Below, in pieces: positions 32,908 through 41,715 of a DNA stretch of 64,000 nt. Positions within the stretch are counted from its first letter, which is position 1; the number at the start of each line of letters is the position of its first letter. The notes beneath the pieces were generated by a model, which did not search any database, was not told where the DNA came from, and worked only from the letters and a program-made list of their open reading frames with translations. The position numbers and the translations under genes were made by a program. The stretch covers positions 310,001 to 374,000 of the forward strand of contig NZ_WUBI01000003.1 of the NCBI RefSeq assembly GCF_009807035.1, written 5' to 3'. This DNA is from Paenibacillus dendrobii (GTDB taxonomy: Bacteria; Bacillota; Bacilli; Paenibacillales; Paenibacillaceae).

Positions 32908-33660
32908 TTAGGCTTCCGCCTTGGCGTACGATTCCGCAGCCGCATTCAGGTAATAAGCCAGACCAATCTGCTGACCTTCCAGCATCTTCAGATGAAAATC
33001 ATCCTGCATGAAGAAAGAAGTCTGTGCCGCGAAATCGGCTGCAGATACCTGGTGTCCATGACCATTCATAAACGTCAGGTGGTCGCGAATCAATTCCTGT
33101 ACTCGCGGATCATTGTGCATGACTCCGCCTTGCAGGGAGGCCGTCATGTCCCTCATGAAAGCCGCGGCCTCCGCAGCCTGCTCATTCATTTCCTGCACAT
33201 CGATCGGTTCTGTTTGAAGCTCTATCCCATATTGTTCTTGGAGGTAATCGGTTTGCTCCTGCAGCGCTTCCCGCCACGCCTCTTCCTCCTCAAAGCCGAC
33301 AAACAGTTCCTCCTGGGGCAGCGGTTTACCGCTCTCCAGACTGGCTTTTGTTTTCCTGAGTGTATCCATGATCCTGTCCAATCTCTCCCGTCTCTGCTGC
33401 ATAAGGCTTTCCTGCTCCGCCAAAATCGCTGCCCGATCCGGCTCCCGATCGAGCAATTGACCGATTTGTTCCAGCGGGAAATCCAGCTCACGGTAAAACA
33501 AAATCGTCTGCAAGCGTTCAAGCTCCTTCGTCCCGTAGAGGCGGTAACCCGCTTCGCTGATCTCGGCCGGCTGGAGTAAGCCGATTTTGTGGTAATGATG
33601 AAGCGTCTTAATCGTCACCTTGGACAGATCGGATACTTCTTTGACTGTGAATAGCATCAT
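32908..33660 (-). CDS. MerR-family regulator with TipAS-type ligand domain
   Basis: 250 residues from the ATG at 33660 (AAGGGAG, spacing 8); upstream in-frame codons overlap the promoter. Residues 1-75 are the MerR winged helix (FTVKEVSDLSKVTIKTLHHYHKIGLLQP, shown by its start FTVKEVSDLSKVTIKTLHHY), then a coiled dimer helix, and a C-terminal helical TipAS-like domain (~130-250; MRDMTASLQGGVMHNDPRVQELIRDH, ending YAKAEA). TipA and Mta regulators bind hydrophobic thiopeptide or multidrug ligands and activate their own gene and efflux genes. No efflux gene is adjacent, so its targets are elsewhere or only itself. Confidence 0.9.
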   Translation of the reverse strand: MMLFTVKEVSDLSKVTIKTLHHYHKIGLLQPAEISEAGYRLYGTKELERLQTILFYRELDFPLEQIGQLLDREPDRAAILAEQESLMQQRRERLDRIMDTLRKTKASLESGKPLPQEELFVGFEEEEAWREALQEQTDYLQEQYGIELQTEPIDVQEMNEQAAEAAAFMRDMTASLQGGVMHNDPRVQELIRDHLTFMNGHGHQVSAADFAAQTSFFMQDDFHLKMLEGQQIGLAYYLNAAAESYAKAEA

Positions 33661-33683
33661 ATGCTTCACTCCCTTCTGACAGC

Positions 33684-33714
33684 AGTCTAAGGTCTGACCT
33701 AAGAGGAGGGTCAA
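33684..33714 (-). promoter_or_regulatory. MerR-type promoter with 19-base spacer
   Basis: On the minus strand TTGACC (33709-33714) and TAGACT (33684-33689) are 19 bases apart, the stretched spacing that MerR activators correct, with a dyad (CTTAGGT-CAG-ACCTTAG, imperfect) inside. This predicts self-activation. Confidence 0.7.
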
Positions 33715-33759
33715 GGGGGAAATTCCAAAGTTAATGTTATGTCTAATCCTAACACAAAA

Positions 33760-33785
33760 ACACCCCACTCTTATGAGCGGGGTGT
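33760..33785 (-). terminator. Terminator of the GH30 operon
   Basis: ACACCCCACTC (33760-33770) pairs with GAGCGGGGTGT (33775-33785), one mismatch; the minus strand continues in TTTTTGTGTT. Confidence 0.85.
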
Positions 33786-33804
33786 CTTATGCAACCTTTT
33801 TCTA

Positions 33805-35151
33805 TTACCATCTCACCGTAGCCGCCGCCCCATCGGGCAGCGATAACGAGATATAACCATCGCCTGTATCGATCTCCATAACCTGCTCGGCTTCCGTCCG
33901 GTTGGAGAGGATCAGAACCGTCGAACCGTCCGGGTTCAGGAAAGCGGTACTTTCCAGCTCATCGCGATAGGTCGTCGACTCGATCCGGTATGCGCCGGGC
34001 GCGACAAACTTGCTGATATGTCCCATCGTGTAGTAATCCAGCTCATATTTCACCTCACCGCTCGCCTGGTTGATCTGTACCAAGCCGCGGCAAGTGCTGT
34101 TCGATAGCACGGTTGGACCGTTATGCTCGTCGAGCGCGAGGTTCCACCATACGACCGACTTCGACCAGTTGCGTGTCGTGCGGATCACATGCTTCATCTG
34201 GTCGAGAAACGCCGTGCGGAACGGCGGAATCCAGCTGCCGCCGGATGCCTCTGTGAACCAGACACCCTTATCCTGATGTACATTCCTCACCAGCGACATC
34301 GCTTCATGCTCGCCGCCGTATACATGCCATGCGACCCCCGCCACATAGCGTGCCGCTTCAGGATCGGACAGGATTCCGAGCGGATGCTGGGGCACGTCCC
34401 AGTTATGGTCATAGCAGAGAATCTTCGCTGCTATCCCGGCTGCTTCAAACGCCGGGCCGAGATGGTCGCGGATAAATTGCGCTTCCTCCTGCGGCGTCAG
34501 GATCATCCCCGGATATTCCTTCGGCTCATAGCCTGGCTCATTCTGAATGGAAACTGCGTAGATCGGTATTCCGGCTTCCTCATACGCCTGCACGAATTTC
34601 ACGAAATACTGGGCATACGTGCTGTAGCACTCCGGCCGCAGCTTGCCGGTCACCATGTGGTTTGATGTCTTCATCCAGCCGGGCGGGCTCCACGGGGATG
34701 CCATCACCTTGATGCCCGGATTGATCCGCAGCGCTTCAAGCACAGCCGGAATGACATAGTCACGATCATGATCGATGCTGAAATGCTTCAGCTCGAAATC
34801 CTCTTCGCCTTCCGGCATATCATCGTAACTGTAGATCTCCGTCGTATAATCGGTTGCCCCCATCGGCTGGCGCAGGAAACTGATGCCGATGCCTTCCAGC
34901 GGATCGAACAGCTTCTGCATGACCTCCTGCCTCGACTGTTCATCCAGCACCCGGTACACCAGATAGGCGGAAGCATCCGTAAAGGAGGCACCGAAGCCGT
35001 CCATTTCCTGATAACGGGTGCCGGGGTCGACCTGAACCTGTTTAATCGTCTGTTCCACGGAAGCTGTTTTCGCCACAGCCACAGGCGTCTGCTGATGCAG
35101 CTCCTGCTCCTGATCGATCGTACTGAGCCATACTTCTGCGCGCTGATTCAT
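33805..35151 (-). CDS. GH30-family glucosidase (glucosylceramidase / beta-1,6-glucanase type), intracellular
   Basis: 448 residues. The GH30 frame is clear: MDGFGASFTDASAYLVY near the N-terminus, SPWSPPGWMKTSNHM, acid/base glutamate E205 in SIQNEPGYEP and nucleophile glutamate E301 in VWFTEASGG, then the usual small C-terminal beta domain. Members cleave beta-1,6-glucans, glucosylceramide or beta-xylosides. There is no signal peptide, so it should act on oligosaccharides taken up by the two permeases and binding protein encoded upstream. Last gene of that operon, 145 bases after the binding protein gene, ending at a strong terminator. Confidence 0.9.
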   Translation of the reverse strand: MNQRAEVWLSTIDQEQELHQQTPVAVAKTASVEQTIKQVQVDPGTRYQEMDGFGASFTDASAYLVYRVLDEQSRQEVMQKLFDPLEGIGISFLRQPMGATDYTTEIYSYDDMPEGEEDFELKHFSIDHDRDYVIPAVLEALRINPGIKVMASPWSPPGWMKTSNHMVTGKLRPECYSTYAQYFVKFVQAYEEAGIPIYAVSIQNEPGYEPKEYPGMILTPQEEAQFIRDHLGPAFEAAGIAAKILCYDHNWDVPQHPLGILSDPEAARYVAGVAWHVYGGEHEAMSLVRNVHQDKGVWFTEASGGSWIPPFRTAFLDQMKHVIRTTRNWSKSVVWWNLALDEHNGPTVLSNSTCRGLVQINQASGEVKYELDYYTMGHISKFVAPGAYRIESTTYRDELESTAFLNPDGSTVLILSNRTEAEQVMEIDTGDGYISLSLPDGAAATVRW

Positions 35152-35296
35152 TGCTGCTCCTCCTTACAGATCAGGCAGCGCCTAACCGGCATCCTGCGGA
35201 TCGCTCGCAAACCATTATGAGCTTCTCGCTTTTGCGGCTTCCGTCAGAATTCGATGCGCTGCCTGCGCTGATATTATTCAGACTTTTACAAAGTCC

Positions 35297-36880
35297 CTAT
35301 TTCAAGCCTTTTTCATCTGCGTACGCGTTAACTTCCTTTTGCACATAAGCCAGCACATCATCCACGCCGGCCGCCTTCAGTTTATTGCGGTAATTTTCGA
35401 TCGCCTTATCCACATCCGGTACAAGCCCCATCATCAGCGGCATGCCGAACTGTTGGTACACCTGGTTGACAGCTGCCAGTTGGGATTTAACAGGCTGGTA
35501 GTCCATCAGGATCGGGGAGAAAATTTCCGGCTTGCTCTCCGCCTTAAACTCAGCGATCAGTTGATCCTCGCCTGCCCAACGGGACGAAGACGGATGATCG
35601 TTTTTGGCGTATCTCCAGCCCCAGCTTGCGATGCTGTAGCCTTTTTTCGGATCTTTGCCTGCCGGTGGGGAAGTAATTTCTCCCTTGTCGTCCAGCGTGT
35701 AGTTTTCGCCTTCAATACCGTACGTCATCAAGTTGTAGTACTTCGGATCGTTACGCAGCTTCTCCAGCACCATCAGGGAGCGTTCCGGATTCTCCGAGTT
35801 TTTCGGAATAGCCATGCCGTTGTTGATGCCGAGGTTCGGCACCGCATAATTATGGAAACGGGTGAACGGGAAGTAGCCCATTTTCTTGATTTGCTTATAG
35901 TTCTTCTCGATATCCGAAATAAAGCCGGATGCGCCAGGAGCATTACGCCAGTAAACGGCGCCGGTTCCTGTTTTGATAAAGTCGCCCGACTCCTGCTGGA
36001 TCGAAAGCGTGTTGGACGTCCAGAACCCTTTGTCCGCCCATGTCTTCATGCGCTTCGCCCACTCTTCGAACTCCGTCGTGAACGGATAGGCTACGACATC
36101 GCGAGGTGTGTCATAAGATTTGGCCACGATCACGCCGCTGTCGCCGCCGATATTTTTGAAGTCATAATAGCTGTGGAAGAGGGTGTTCACTTCGTTCCAA
36201 GCCTTACCTTTGATCGGCGTTACTTTCTTGACGGCCTTCACCGCTTCCAGGTATTTCTCGATCGAATCGAGATCGGTGATTTCAGGAACATTCAGTTCTT
36301 CTCTCCAGTCCTCACGGTACACCAGACCATCCGGGGTATATTCGGGATAGGTGCTCGGCACGGCGAAAATTTTGCCGCCTACCGTCACGTCCTTCCAATC
36401 CTGCTCCGGTACCTCTTTCCAGGTTTCCGGCGCATACTTAGGCAGCATATCCTTCAAATCCAGGAACGCTCCCTGCTTGGAGTATTTGAAAAAGTCGGCC
36501 CATGAGGAAGCAAACAGCATATCTACCTTCTCGCCCGATGCGAGCAGCAGGTTGTATTTGGTCTGCCAGTCGTTCCATGTCGTGAAGTTCAGTTTCACGG
36601 TCGTGTTGAGATCCTTCTCCAGCATTTTGTTCCACTCAGCCACGACCTTTGGCGTATCCGCATGGGCATCGCCCAGCAGGTACCAGTTCAGCACAACCTT
36701 TTTGGATGTGTCTGGCTTGCCGTCATCCGTTGTTGCGGTCGTTTCCTTCGAGGATGAATCCGTTCCCTTGCCTTCTTCCGAGCTTGCGCTTCCTCCACTG
36801 CCGCCGCAAGCAGACAGCATCGCGGTCAGCATGGCCACCGTCATGCAGATGGACAGCAGCTTGAATAACCTCTTTTTCAT
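35297..36880 (-). CDS. Sugar ABC transporter substrate-binding lipoprotein (LipO-like, large family 1)
   Basis: 527 residues. Signal peptide with lipobox LSAC (Cys25), a Ser/Thr-rich linker, then a long bilobal binding domain (VLNWYLLGDAHADTPKV; VDMLFASSWADFFKYSKQG; GAVYWRNAPGASGF). The length and ending match the DUF3502-bearing binding proteins paired with LplB/LplC-like permeases in Paenibacillus. It would deliver an oligosaccharide to the permeases encoded just upstream. The sugar is not known; the GH30 enzyme suggests a beta-glucan fragment. Ribosome site AGGGGGAGT. Confidence 0.9.
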   Translation of the reverse strand: MKKRLFKLLSICMTVAMLTAMLSACGGSGGSASSEEGKGTDSSSKETTATTDDGKPDTSKKVVLNWYLLGDAHADTPKVVAEWNKMLEKDLNTTVKLNFTTWNDWQTKYNLLLASGEKVDMLFASSWADFFKYSKQGAFLDLKDMLPKYAPETWKEVPEQDWKDVTVGGKIFAVPSTYPEYTPDGLVYREDWREELNVPEITDLDSIEKYLEAVKAVKKVTPIKGKAWNEVNTLFHSYYDFKNIGGDSGVIVAKSYDTPRDVVAYPFTTEFEEWAKRMKTWADKGFWTSNTLSIQQESGDFIKTGTGAVYWRNAPGASGFISDIEKNYKQIKKMGYFPFTRFHNYAVPNLGINNGMAIPKNSENPERSLMVLEKLRNDPKYYNLMTYGIEGENYTLDDKGEITSPPAGKDPKKGYSIASWGWRYAKNDHPSSSRWAGEDQLIAEFKAESKPEIFSPILMDYQPVKSQLAAVNQVYQQFGMPLMMGLVPDVDKAIENYRNKLKAAGVDDVLAYVQKEVNAYADEKGLK

Positions 36881-36948
36881 GAGATACTCCCCCTGATTTT
36901 GAATTTATGTGGATCATGGCATCTGGTTCGGACAGGCTTTTATACGAC

Positions 36949-37830
36949 CTAGCCCTTCACAGCGCCAATGGTAAGACCCTTAACGAAATATCGCTGCACA
37001 AACGGATAGAGGAAAATAATCGGACCGGTAACGACGATCGCCACAGCCATTTTGAGCGTCTCGGCAGGTGCCTTGAAATCTGCGCCCAGATTGCCGGCAA
37101 TATTGGTCTTGAGCACCGCCGCGCTGGCCAGGATTTTATACAGCAGGAACTGGAGCGGATACTTTGACTCGGTTGTAATGAAAATGTTGGCGGAAAACCA
37201 GTCATTCCAGTACGCCAGCCCAAGAAACAGGCCAATCGTGGCCAGCCCCGGTGTCGATAGAGGCAGAATCAAACGCAAGTAGATCGTGAACTCGCCTGCG
37301 CCGTCGATTTTGGCTGACTCCACAATGGAGTCTGGAATCGATTTCATGAAATTTTTCATCAAGATAATGTTCCATGCGCTCAGCAAGGACGGAACCAACA
37401 GTGCCAAATAGCTGTCTTTCCAGCTCAAATAGTTGACGATCATGATGTACCATGGAATCAGGCCACCGCTGAACAGGGTCGTGAAATAGATGAAGAACGC
37501 AAGTTTGTCGCGGTATTTAAAATCCTTGCGGGACAGGACATAGCCAGCCATCGATGTGAAAAACAATCCCAGTACCGTCCCCGTCAGAGTCAGTCCAATG
37601 GTCACCTCGTAGGCTTTGAAAATCTGCATTGGATTGCTGAATACCGCCTTATAGGCGTCGACGGAAAAATGGTCCGGCACCAGCTTGAAGCCATCCCTGA
37701 TAATGTCGTCCTCCGCCGAGAGCGAGCCGGAAATGATCAGCCAGAACGGCAGCAGGCACAGCAGGGTCAGGACCGAAATGACGATGTAGCCCATCATGTT
37801 GAAAACGATGGTCGAGCGCTCAGCACGCAT
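36949..37830 (-). CDS. Carbohydrate ABC transporter permease (LplC-like)
   Basis: 293 residues from the ATG at 37830 (GGAGGTG, spacing 8). Six transmembrane segments; the EAA loop reads SIPDSIVESAKIDGAGEFTIY, the site that docks on the ATPase. The C-terminal RYFVKGLTIGAVKG is typical of the MalG/LplC branch. It pairs with the LplB-like permease upstream. No ATPase gene is nearby, so a shared MsmX-type ATPase is expected. Confidence 0.93.
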   Translation of the reverse strand: MRAERSTIVFNMMGYIVISVLTLLCLLPFWLIISGSLSAEDDIIRDGFKLVPDHFSVDAYKAVFSNPMQIFKAYEVTIGLTLTGTVLGLFFTSMAGYVLSRKDFKYRDKLAFFIYFTTLFSGGLIPWYIMIVNYLSWKDSYLALLVPSLLSAWNIILMKNFMKSIPDSIVESAKIDGAGEFTIYLRLILPLSTPGLATIGLFLGLAYWNDWFSANIFITTESKYPLQFLLYKILASAAVLKTNIAGNLGADFKAPAETLKMAVAIVVTGPIIFLYPFVQRYFVKGLTIGAVKG

Positions 37831-37866
37831 ATATACGGCACCTCCATTCAAAAGTTAGGCCTGGCT

Positions 37867-38781
37867 TTAAAATAACGCATAATCCTTCTGCACCTTGCGG
37901 ACGATCCAGTTGACGGTCACGACCAGAACGAAGCCGAAGAAGGATTGGAACAATCCCGCCGCTGTCCCCATGCCGATATCGAAATTGATGGCAAGTGAGC
38001 GGTACACATAGGTATCGATGATATCCGTCGCGTCATAGAGCATGCCGTTGTTGCCGACGATTTGCCAGAAGAGATCAAACTGCCCCTTCAAAATGCCTCC
38101 CAGGCTGAGCAGAATCAACAGAATGAATGTCGGTCTCAGCAGCGGTAGCGTAATGTAGCGGATGCGTTTGAAGATATTGGCTCCGTCGATTTTCGCCGCC
38201 TCGTGGTATTCGTCGCTGATGCCCATAATCGCTGCCAGGTAAATCACCGTGCCATAACCGAGACCTTTCCAGACGTTGAAGAAAACAATGATGTATTTCC
38301 AGGGGGCGGCATGCAGGTAGAAATCATACGGCTGAAGCCCCATCTCACGCAGCAGCGTGTTCACCGCGCCGGTATCGAAGTTGAAGAGGTTGTAGACGAA
38401 CGCACCGACCAGAACGAAGGAAATAAAGAAAGGCAGGAACATGATCGACTGCGTCGTTTTCTTAAACCATTTGCCGGCCATTTCGCTCAGGAACACCGCG
38501 CAGACCAGCTGCAAAATGTTGCCGACGAATATAAAGGCCAGATTGTAGAGCACCGTATTTTTGGTGAGGTTGTACAGCGCGCCCGATTCGAACAGAAACT
38601 TGAAGTTCTGCAAACCGACAAACGGGCTTCCGAACAAGCCGCCATCAAAGCTGAAATTGGTAAACGCATAATAAACGCCCACCATCGGTATGTAGCTGAA
38701 AACAACGAAAAACACCAGCGCCGGCAGGATCATGAGGAATAACGTCCTGTTTTTAACCAGCTCTTTGAAAAACTCCCGCAT
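37867..38781 (-). CDS. Carbohydrate ABC transporter permease (LplB-like)
   Basis: 304 residues, six transmembrane segments. The N-terminus LFLMILPALVFFVVFSYIPMVG and EAA loop MGISDEYHEAAKIDGANIFK are typical of the LplB/MalF branch. First gene of the operon permease-permease-binding protein-GH30. The region upstream (38782-39132) holds three LacI/CcpA-like sites shared with the divergent LacI gene. Confidence 0.93.
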   Translation of the reverse strand: MREFFKELVKNRTLFLMILPALVFFVVFSYIPMVGVYYAFTNFSFDGGLFGSPFVGLQNFKFLFESGALYNLTKNTVLYNLAFIFVGNILQLVCAVFLSEMAGKWFKKTTQSIMFLPFFISFVLVGAFVYNLFNFDTGAVNTLLREMGLQPYDFYLHAAPWKYIIVFFNVWKGLGYGTVIYLAAIMGISDEYHEAAKIDGANIFKRIRYITLPLLRPTFILLILLSLGGILKGQFDLFWQIVGNNGMLYDATDIIDTYVYRSLAINFDIGMGTAAGLFQSFFGFVLVVTVNWIVRKVQKDYALF

Positions 38782-38848
38782 CTAGCTTCACCTCGGTTCG
38801 CAAAATAAAGTCAGGATTTAAGAAATGGGATTCAGACATATCCGTAAA

Positions 38849-38862
38849 TGTAATCGATTTCA
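38849..38862. promoter_or_regulatory. LacI-family operator, copy 1
   Basis: TGTAATCGATTTCA, identical to the copy at 39035. It lies ~70 bases before the LplB-like gene. It fits both a LacI repressor site and a CcpA (cre) consensus; the position near the local LacI gene favours the former. Confidence 0.6.
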
Positions 38863-38928
38863 TTAAAATGCAAAAATGATGTAAATAACCACCCCTTTTA
38901 ACGATTATCCAATATAACTCCCATAAAA

Positions 38929-38942
38929 TGAAATCGTTTTCT
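38929..38942. promoter_or_regulatory. LacI-family operator-like site, variant
   Basis: TGAAATCGTTTTCT shares the TGNAATCGNTTTC core with the two flanking copies. It sits midway in the divergent region. Confidence 0.45.
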
Positions 38943-39034
38943 TTTTAATCTAAAATAAAAGCCTCGTCTTTTGGTGGAAGATCAGGCTGGTTTAATGTTT
39001 GCAGCAGGTTAAAACTTAGCCCCTTAGCAGATAT

Positions 39035-39048
39035 TGTAATCGATTTCA
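39035..39048. promoter_or_regulatory. LacI-family operator, copy 2
   Basis: TGTAATCGATTTCA, ~85 bases before the LacI gene start. Identical copies at each end of the divergent region suggest DNA looping or separate control of both transcripts. Confidence 0.6.
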
Positions 39049-39132
39049 TTTTGAATTATAATTACGCAAGAAACATTTGTCAAACATGGATTTTAATAAA
39101 TCCAAAAAATAAATTAAAGTAGGTTGAATCTT

Positions 39133-40143
39133 ATGGATGCAAAAATCGTGGACGTAGCCGCCAAGGCCGGAGTCTCCCCCGCTACCGTATCCCGCGTGCT
39201 GAATCAGGCCAGCGGCGTTACCTCCAAAACAAGGGATAAGGTCATGAAGGCTGTCGATGAGCTAAACTATCATCCGAATGCCGCAGCCAAAAATCTACGC
39301 CAGCAGAAGACCATGAACATCGGCGTCATCGCCCAGGATATCAATAACGCCTACTTCACCGAGATCATCAAAGGTATTGAAAATATGGCTTACGCCCAAA
39401 AGTACAGGGTGTTCATCTGCGATGCCGAGAATCAGTCTGAGAAGGAACGCGAATACCTTACCATGCTGATGGATCGTACCATGGACGGCGTGATCATGAT
39501 TGCTCCGCAGCTCTCGGATGAGGAGATTTGCGAAATGGCGGACAAGGGCTACTATATTGCCGTGATCGGACGCAATATTGAACATCCGCGAATCCCTTGC
39601 GTTTACACGGATAACGTTAAATTCTCCCGCCAGGTTATGGAACATTTGCTGTCATGCGGGCACAGGGATATCGTGTTCCTGAACGGCTATCCGGAGGCTG
39701 TCGACAGCTACGAACGGCTTGAGGGATATTTGAAAGCACTCAAGGACAACCAGATCCCCTTCCATCCGGAACTCGTGGAGAATGGCGACTTCAATGAGAC
39801 CGGCGGATATGAAGCGATGAAACGGCTCTTTGCCAAGAACCTCCATTTCACGGCCGTCTTTGCCGCCAATGATGAGATGGCGCTTGGCGTATACCAGGCG
39901 TGCGCTGAACGGGGCATCTCCATTCCAAGCCAGCTCGCTGTCGTCGGTGTCGACAACAACCGGATTAGCAAGTATGTCACCCCCTCCTTAAGCACAGTGA
40001 ATCAGCCAAAATATACGATGGGTGCCATTATTGTGGAAAGGTTTATCGATCAGATGAATGAGAATCAGTTTGAGGATAAGCGGGTATTTGTCGTGGACTC
40101 CGAGCTGCTTATCCGGGAGTCGTCCAATTTTAATATGAAATGA
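39133..40143 (+). CDS. LacI-family repressor of the GH30/sugar-import operon
   Basis: 336 residues from the ATG at 39133 (AGTAGG, spacing 9); a TTG at 39124 overlaps that ribosome site. N-terminal LacI helix-turn-helix (KIVDVAAKAGVSPATVSRVL) and hinge (HPNAAAKNLRQ), then a periplasmic-binding-like ligand domain (IGVIAQDINNAYFTEIIKGI; AVVGVDNNRISKYVTPSLST). It is divergent from the operon and flanked by the TGTAATCGATTTCA sites. The inducer is presumably the imported oligosaccharide. Confidence 0.92.
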   Translation: MDAKIVDVAAKAGVSPATVSRVLNQASGVTSKTRDKVMKAVDELNYHPNAAAKNLRQQKTMNIGVIAQDINNAYFTEIIKGIENMAYAQKYRVFICDAENQSEKEREYLTMLMDRTMDGVIMIAPQLSDEEICEMADKGYYIAVIGRNIEHPRIPCVYTDNVKFSRQVMEHLLSCGHRDIVFLNGYPEAVDSYERLEGYLKALKDNQIPFHPELVENGDFNETGGYEAMKRLFAKNLHFTAVFAANDEMALGVYQACAERGISIPSQLAVVGVDNNRISKYVTPSLSTVNQPKYTMGAIIVERFIDQMNENQFEDKRVFVVDSELLIRESSNFNMK

Positions 40144-40251
40144 AAACCTGCAACCATGAAAAGAGCGCCCTCGGTCCCGAAGACGCCCTTGCCATGGTTT
40201 ACCCGTCATGTTGGGAATTCAAACCACTTTTCTGAAAATTCTACGCAATTC

Positions 40252-40995
40252 CTATACTTCTTTCATTTTGAAATAGACCCACCCAAAGATAAAGAAGACG
40301 ACGAAGCTGCCCAGCACGGTAATCATCAGGCTTTCAAACGGAAGGTTCAGCGCGCCGAAGCCTCCACCATCCATCTGACTCCCCGGAATAGTAGCCAGGA
40401 GCGGTTGAGCCCACGGGTAAAAGGGACCGTACGTGCCCGAGTTCGCCACCAGAATATTCGGAATCGTAAACGTCACATTCAGCGCAAGCGGCGCGGCGAA
40501 GCTGCTCCACATCATGGATACAGCCAGCTGCAATGCCGCCAGCGGCAGACAGGCAATCCAGCCTCCCAGAAGACTCCGCAGCATGATATCCCATTCCACC
40601 GGAGCATGAATCCCCTTGATGAATCCCACCAAAAATACGGATCCCGCCAACAACAGCTGGGTGATCGCTAGCATAGCAATCACGACTGTATACTTGGCAA
40701 AATAGACTCCTGTACGCGTGACCGGCAGAACCAGCAGCTGCTTCCACCCTCCTCCACTATGCTCGTAACGGCAAATAAAGGCAGCAAAGATCCCCGACAT
40801 GATCGGCATGAACAGCAAGGCATGCACCATGCTCATCACCATCAGCAGCGAGATCCAAGGCGTGGTTGACTTGTCGAGATCGAAGAGCAGCCCGGTCAAT
40901 ATCGCGATCAGCGGGCTCACCAGCACGAGAAGAACGATATAGGAACGCGACATTTTGAGCCGTTCTGAAGATAATATGTTGAAGTAGCCTCCCAT
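40252..40995 (-). CDS. ABC-2 type permease, lantibiotic-immunity-like (second permease)
   Basis: 247 residues, six hydrophobic segments, with the pattern of LanE/LanG or bacitracin-type immunity permeases (SGIFAAFICRYEHSGGGWKQLLVLPVTR, here shown by YEHSGGGWKQLLVLPVTR). Its ATG directly follows the stop of the first permease gene. It is the last gene of ATPase-permease-permease. It likely exports a peptide antibiotic or protects from one. Confidence 0.85.
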   Translation of the reverse strand: MGGYFNILSSERLKMSRSYIVLLVLVSPLIAILTGLLFDLDKSTTPWISLLMVMSMVHALLFMPIMSGIFAAFICRYEHSGGGWKQLLVLPVTRTGVYFAKYTVVIAMLAITQLLLAGSVFLVGFIKGIHAPVEWDIMLRSLLGGWIACLPLAALQLAVSMMWSSFAAPLALNVTFTIPNILVANSGTYGPFYPWAQPLLATIPGSQMDGGGFGALNLPFESLMITVLGSFVVFFIFGWVYFKMKEV

Positions 40996-41715
40996 TTAGT
41001 CCACATCCTTTCTGGCAAAATGGCCCGTCCCCAGCAGATATATGATGATGAACAGGACAATTCCGGACGCCACGGGCACAGCAGGCTTGGCATAGTAAGC
41101 GAGAAACGGCCACGCCAGCGGCAGGAAGTCCGGATAGTTCCCGGCGAAAATCGTCGCAATGGCAGCCGTGATACCGATCATAATCGGCAAGGCCTGATTC
41201 TTGAAGGTTAACGACAGATACAGCTGCAGCGCAAGCATCGGCAGAGCTCCCAGAAACGGGAAGAACGCCAGCTTCAGAATCTTCAGGTACGGAATATGCT
41301 CTGCGCCAAAACCAAAAGCCAGCCCGAGTCCGATCGTACCGGCAAACAGCAGCACGCACGCTACGGTCAACGCAATGACGCCTACCAAATATTTCGAAGT
41401 AAAGACTGCAGCTCTGGATATGGGCAGCGCCAGCAGCTGCTTCCAGGAATTGTTCAGATGCTCCACGTTCGCAATCTGGGAAGCGATGAGCGTTACTCCG
41501 AGAACCAGGGCGATGGGGACAAAGTCGACAATTTCACCAATTAGACCTCCCCACGCATCCTCCTTATACAAGTGTCTTACAAGATAGTCGTAACGGAGGC
41601 CGAAATTCAACGCCTGCAGCGCGACCAGTCCGAGCGAGCCCAGAAGGACCAGAAACCACACGCCTCTCCTGCGCAACTTGAGCAGATCTGCCGACAGCGC
41701 TCTAAGGACCATCAC
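40996..41715 (-). CDS. ABC-2 type permease, lantibiotic-immunity-like (first permease)
   Basis: 239 residues with six hydrophobic segments and the same motif as its neighbour (NVEHLNNSWKQLLALPISR), showing that the two permeases are paralogues that probably pair. It overlaps the ATPase gene by four bases (ATGA). With the ATPase this forms a three-gene LanFEG/BcrAB-like exporter. Confidence 0.85.
   Translation of the reverse strand: MMVLRALSADLLKLRRRGVWFLVLLGSLGLVALQALNFGLRYDYLVRHLYKEDAWGGLIGEIVDFVPIALVLGVTLIASQIANVEHLNNSWKQLLALPISRAAVFTSKYLVGVIALTVACVLLFAGTIGLGLAFGFGAEHIPYLKILKLAFFPFLGALPMLALQLYLSLTFKNQALPIMIGITAAIATIFAGNYPDFLPLAWPFLAYYAKPAVPVASGIVLFIIIYLLGTGHFARKDVD

Noticed and set aside
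35339..36505. 388-codon open frame antisense to the sugar-binding lipoprotein
   Set aside because: Shadow frame without motif support.
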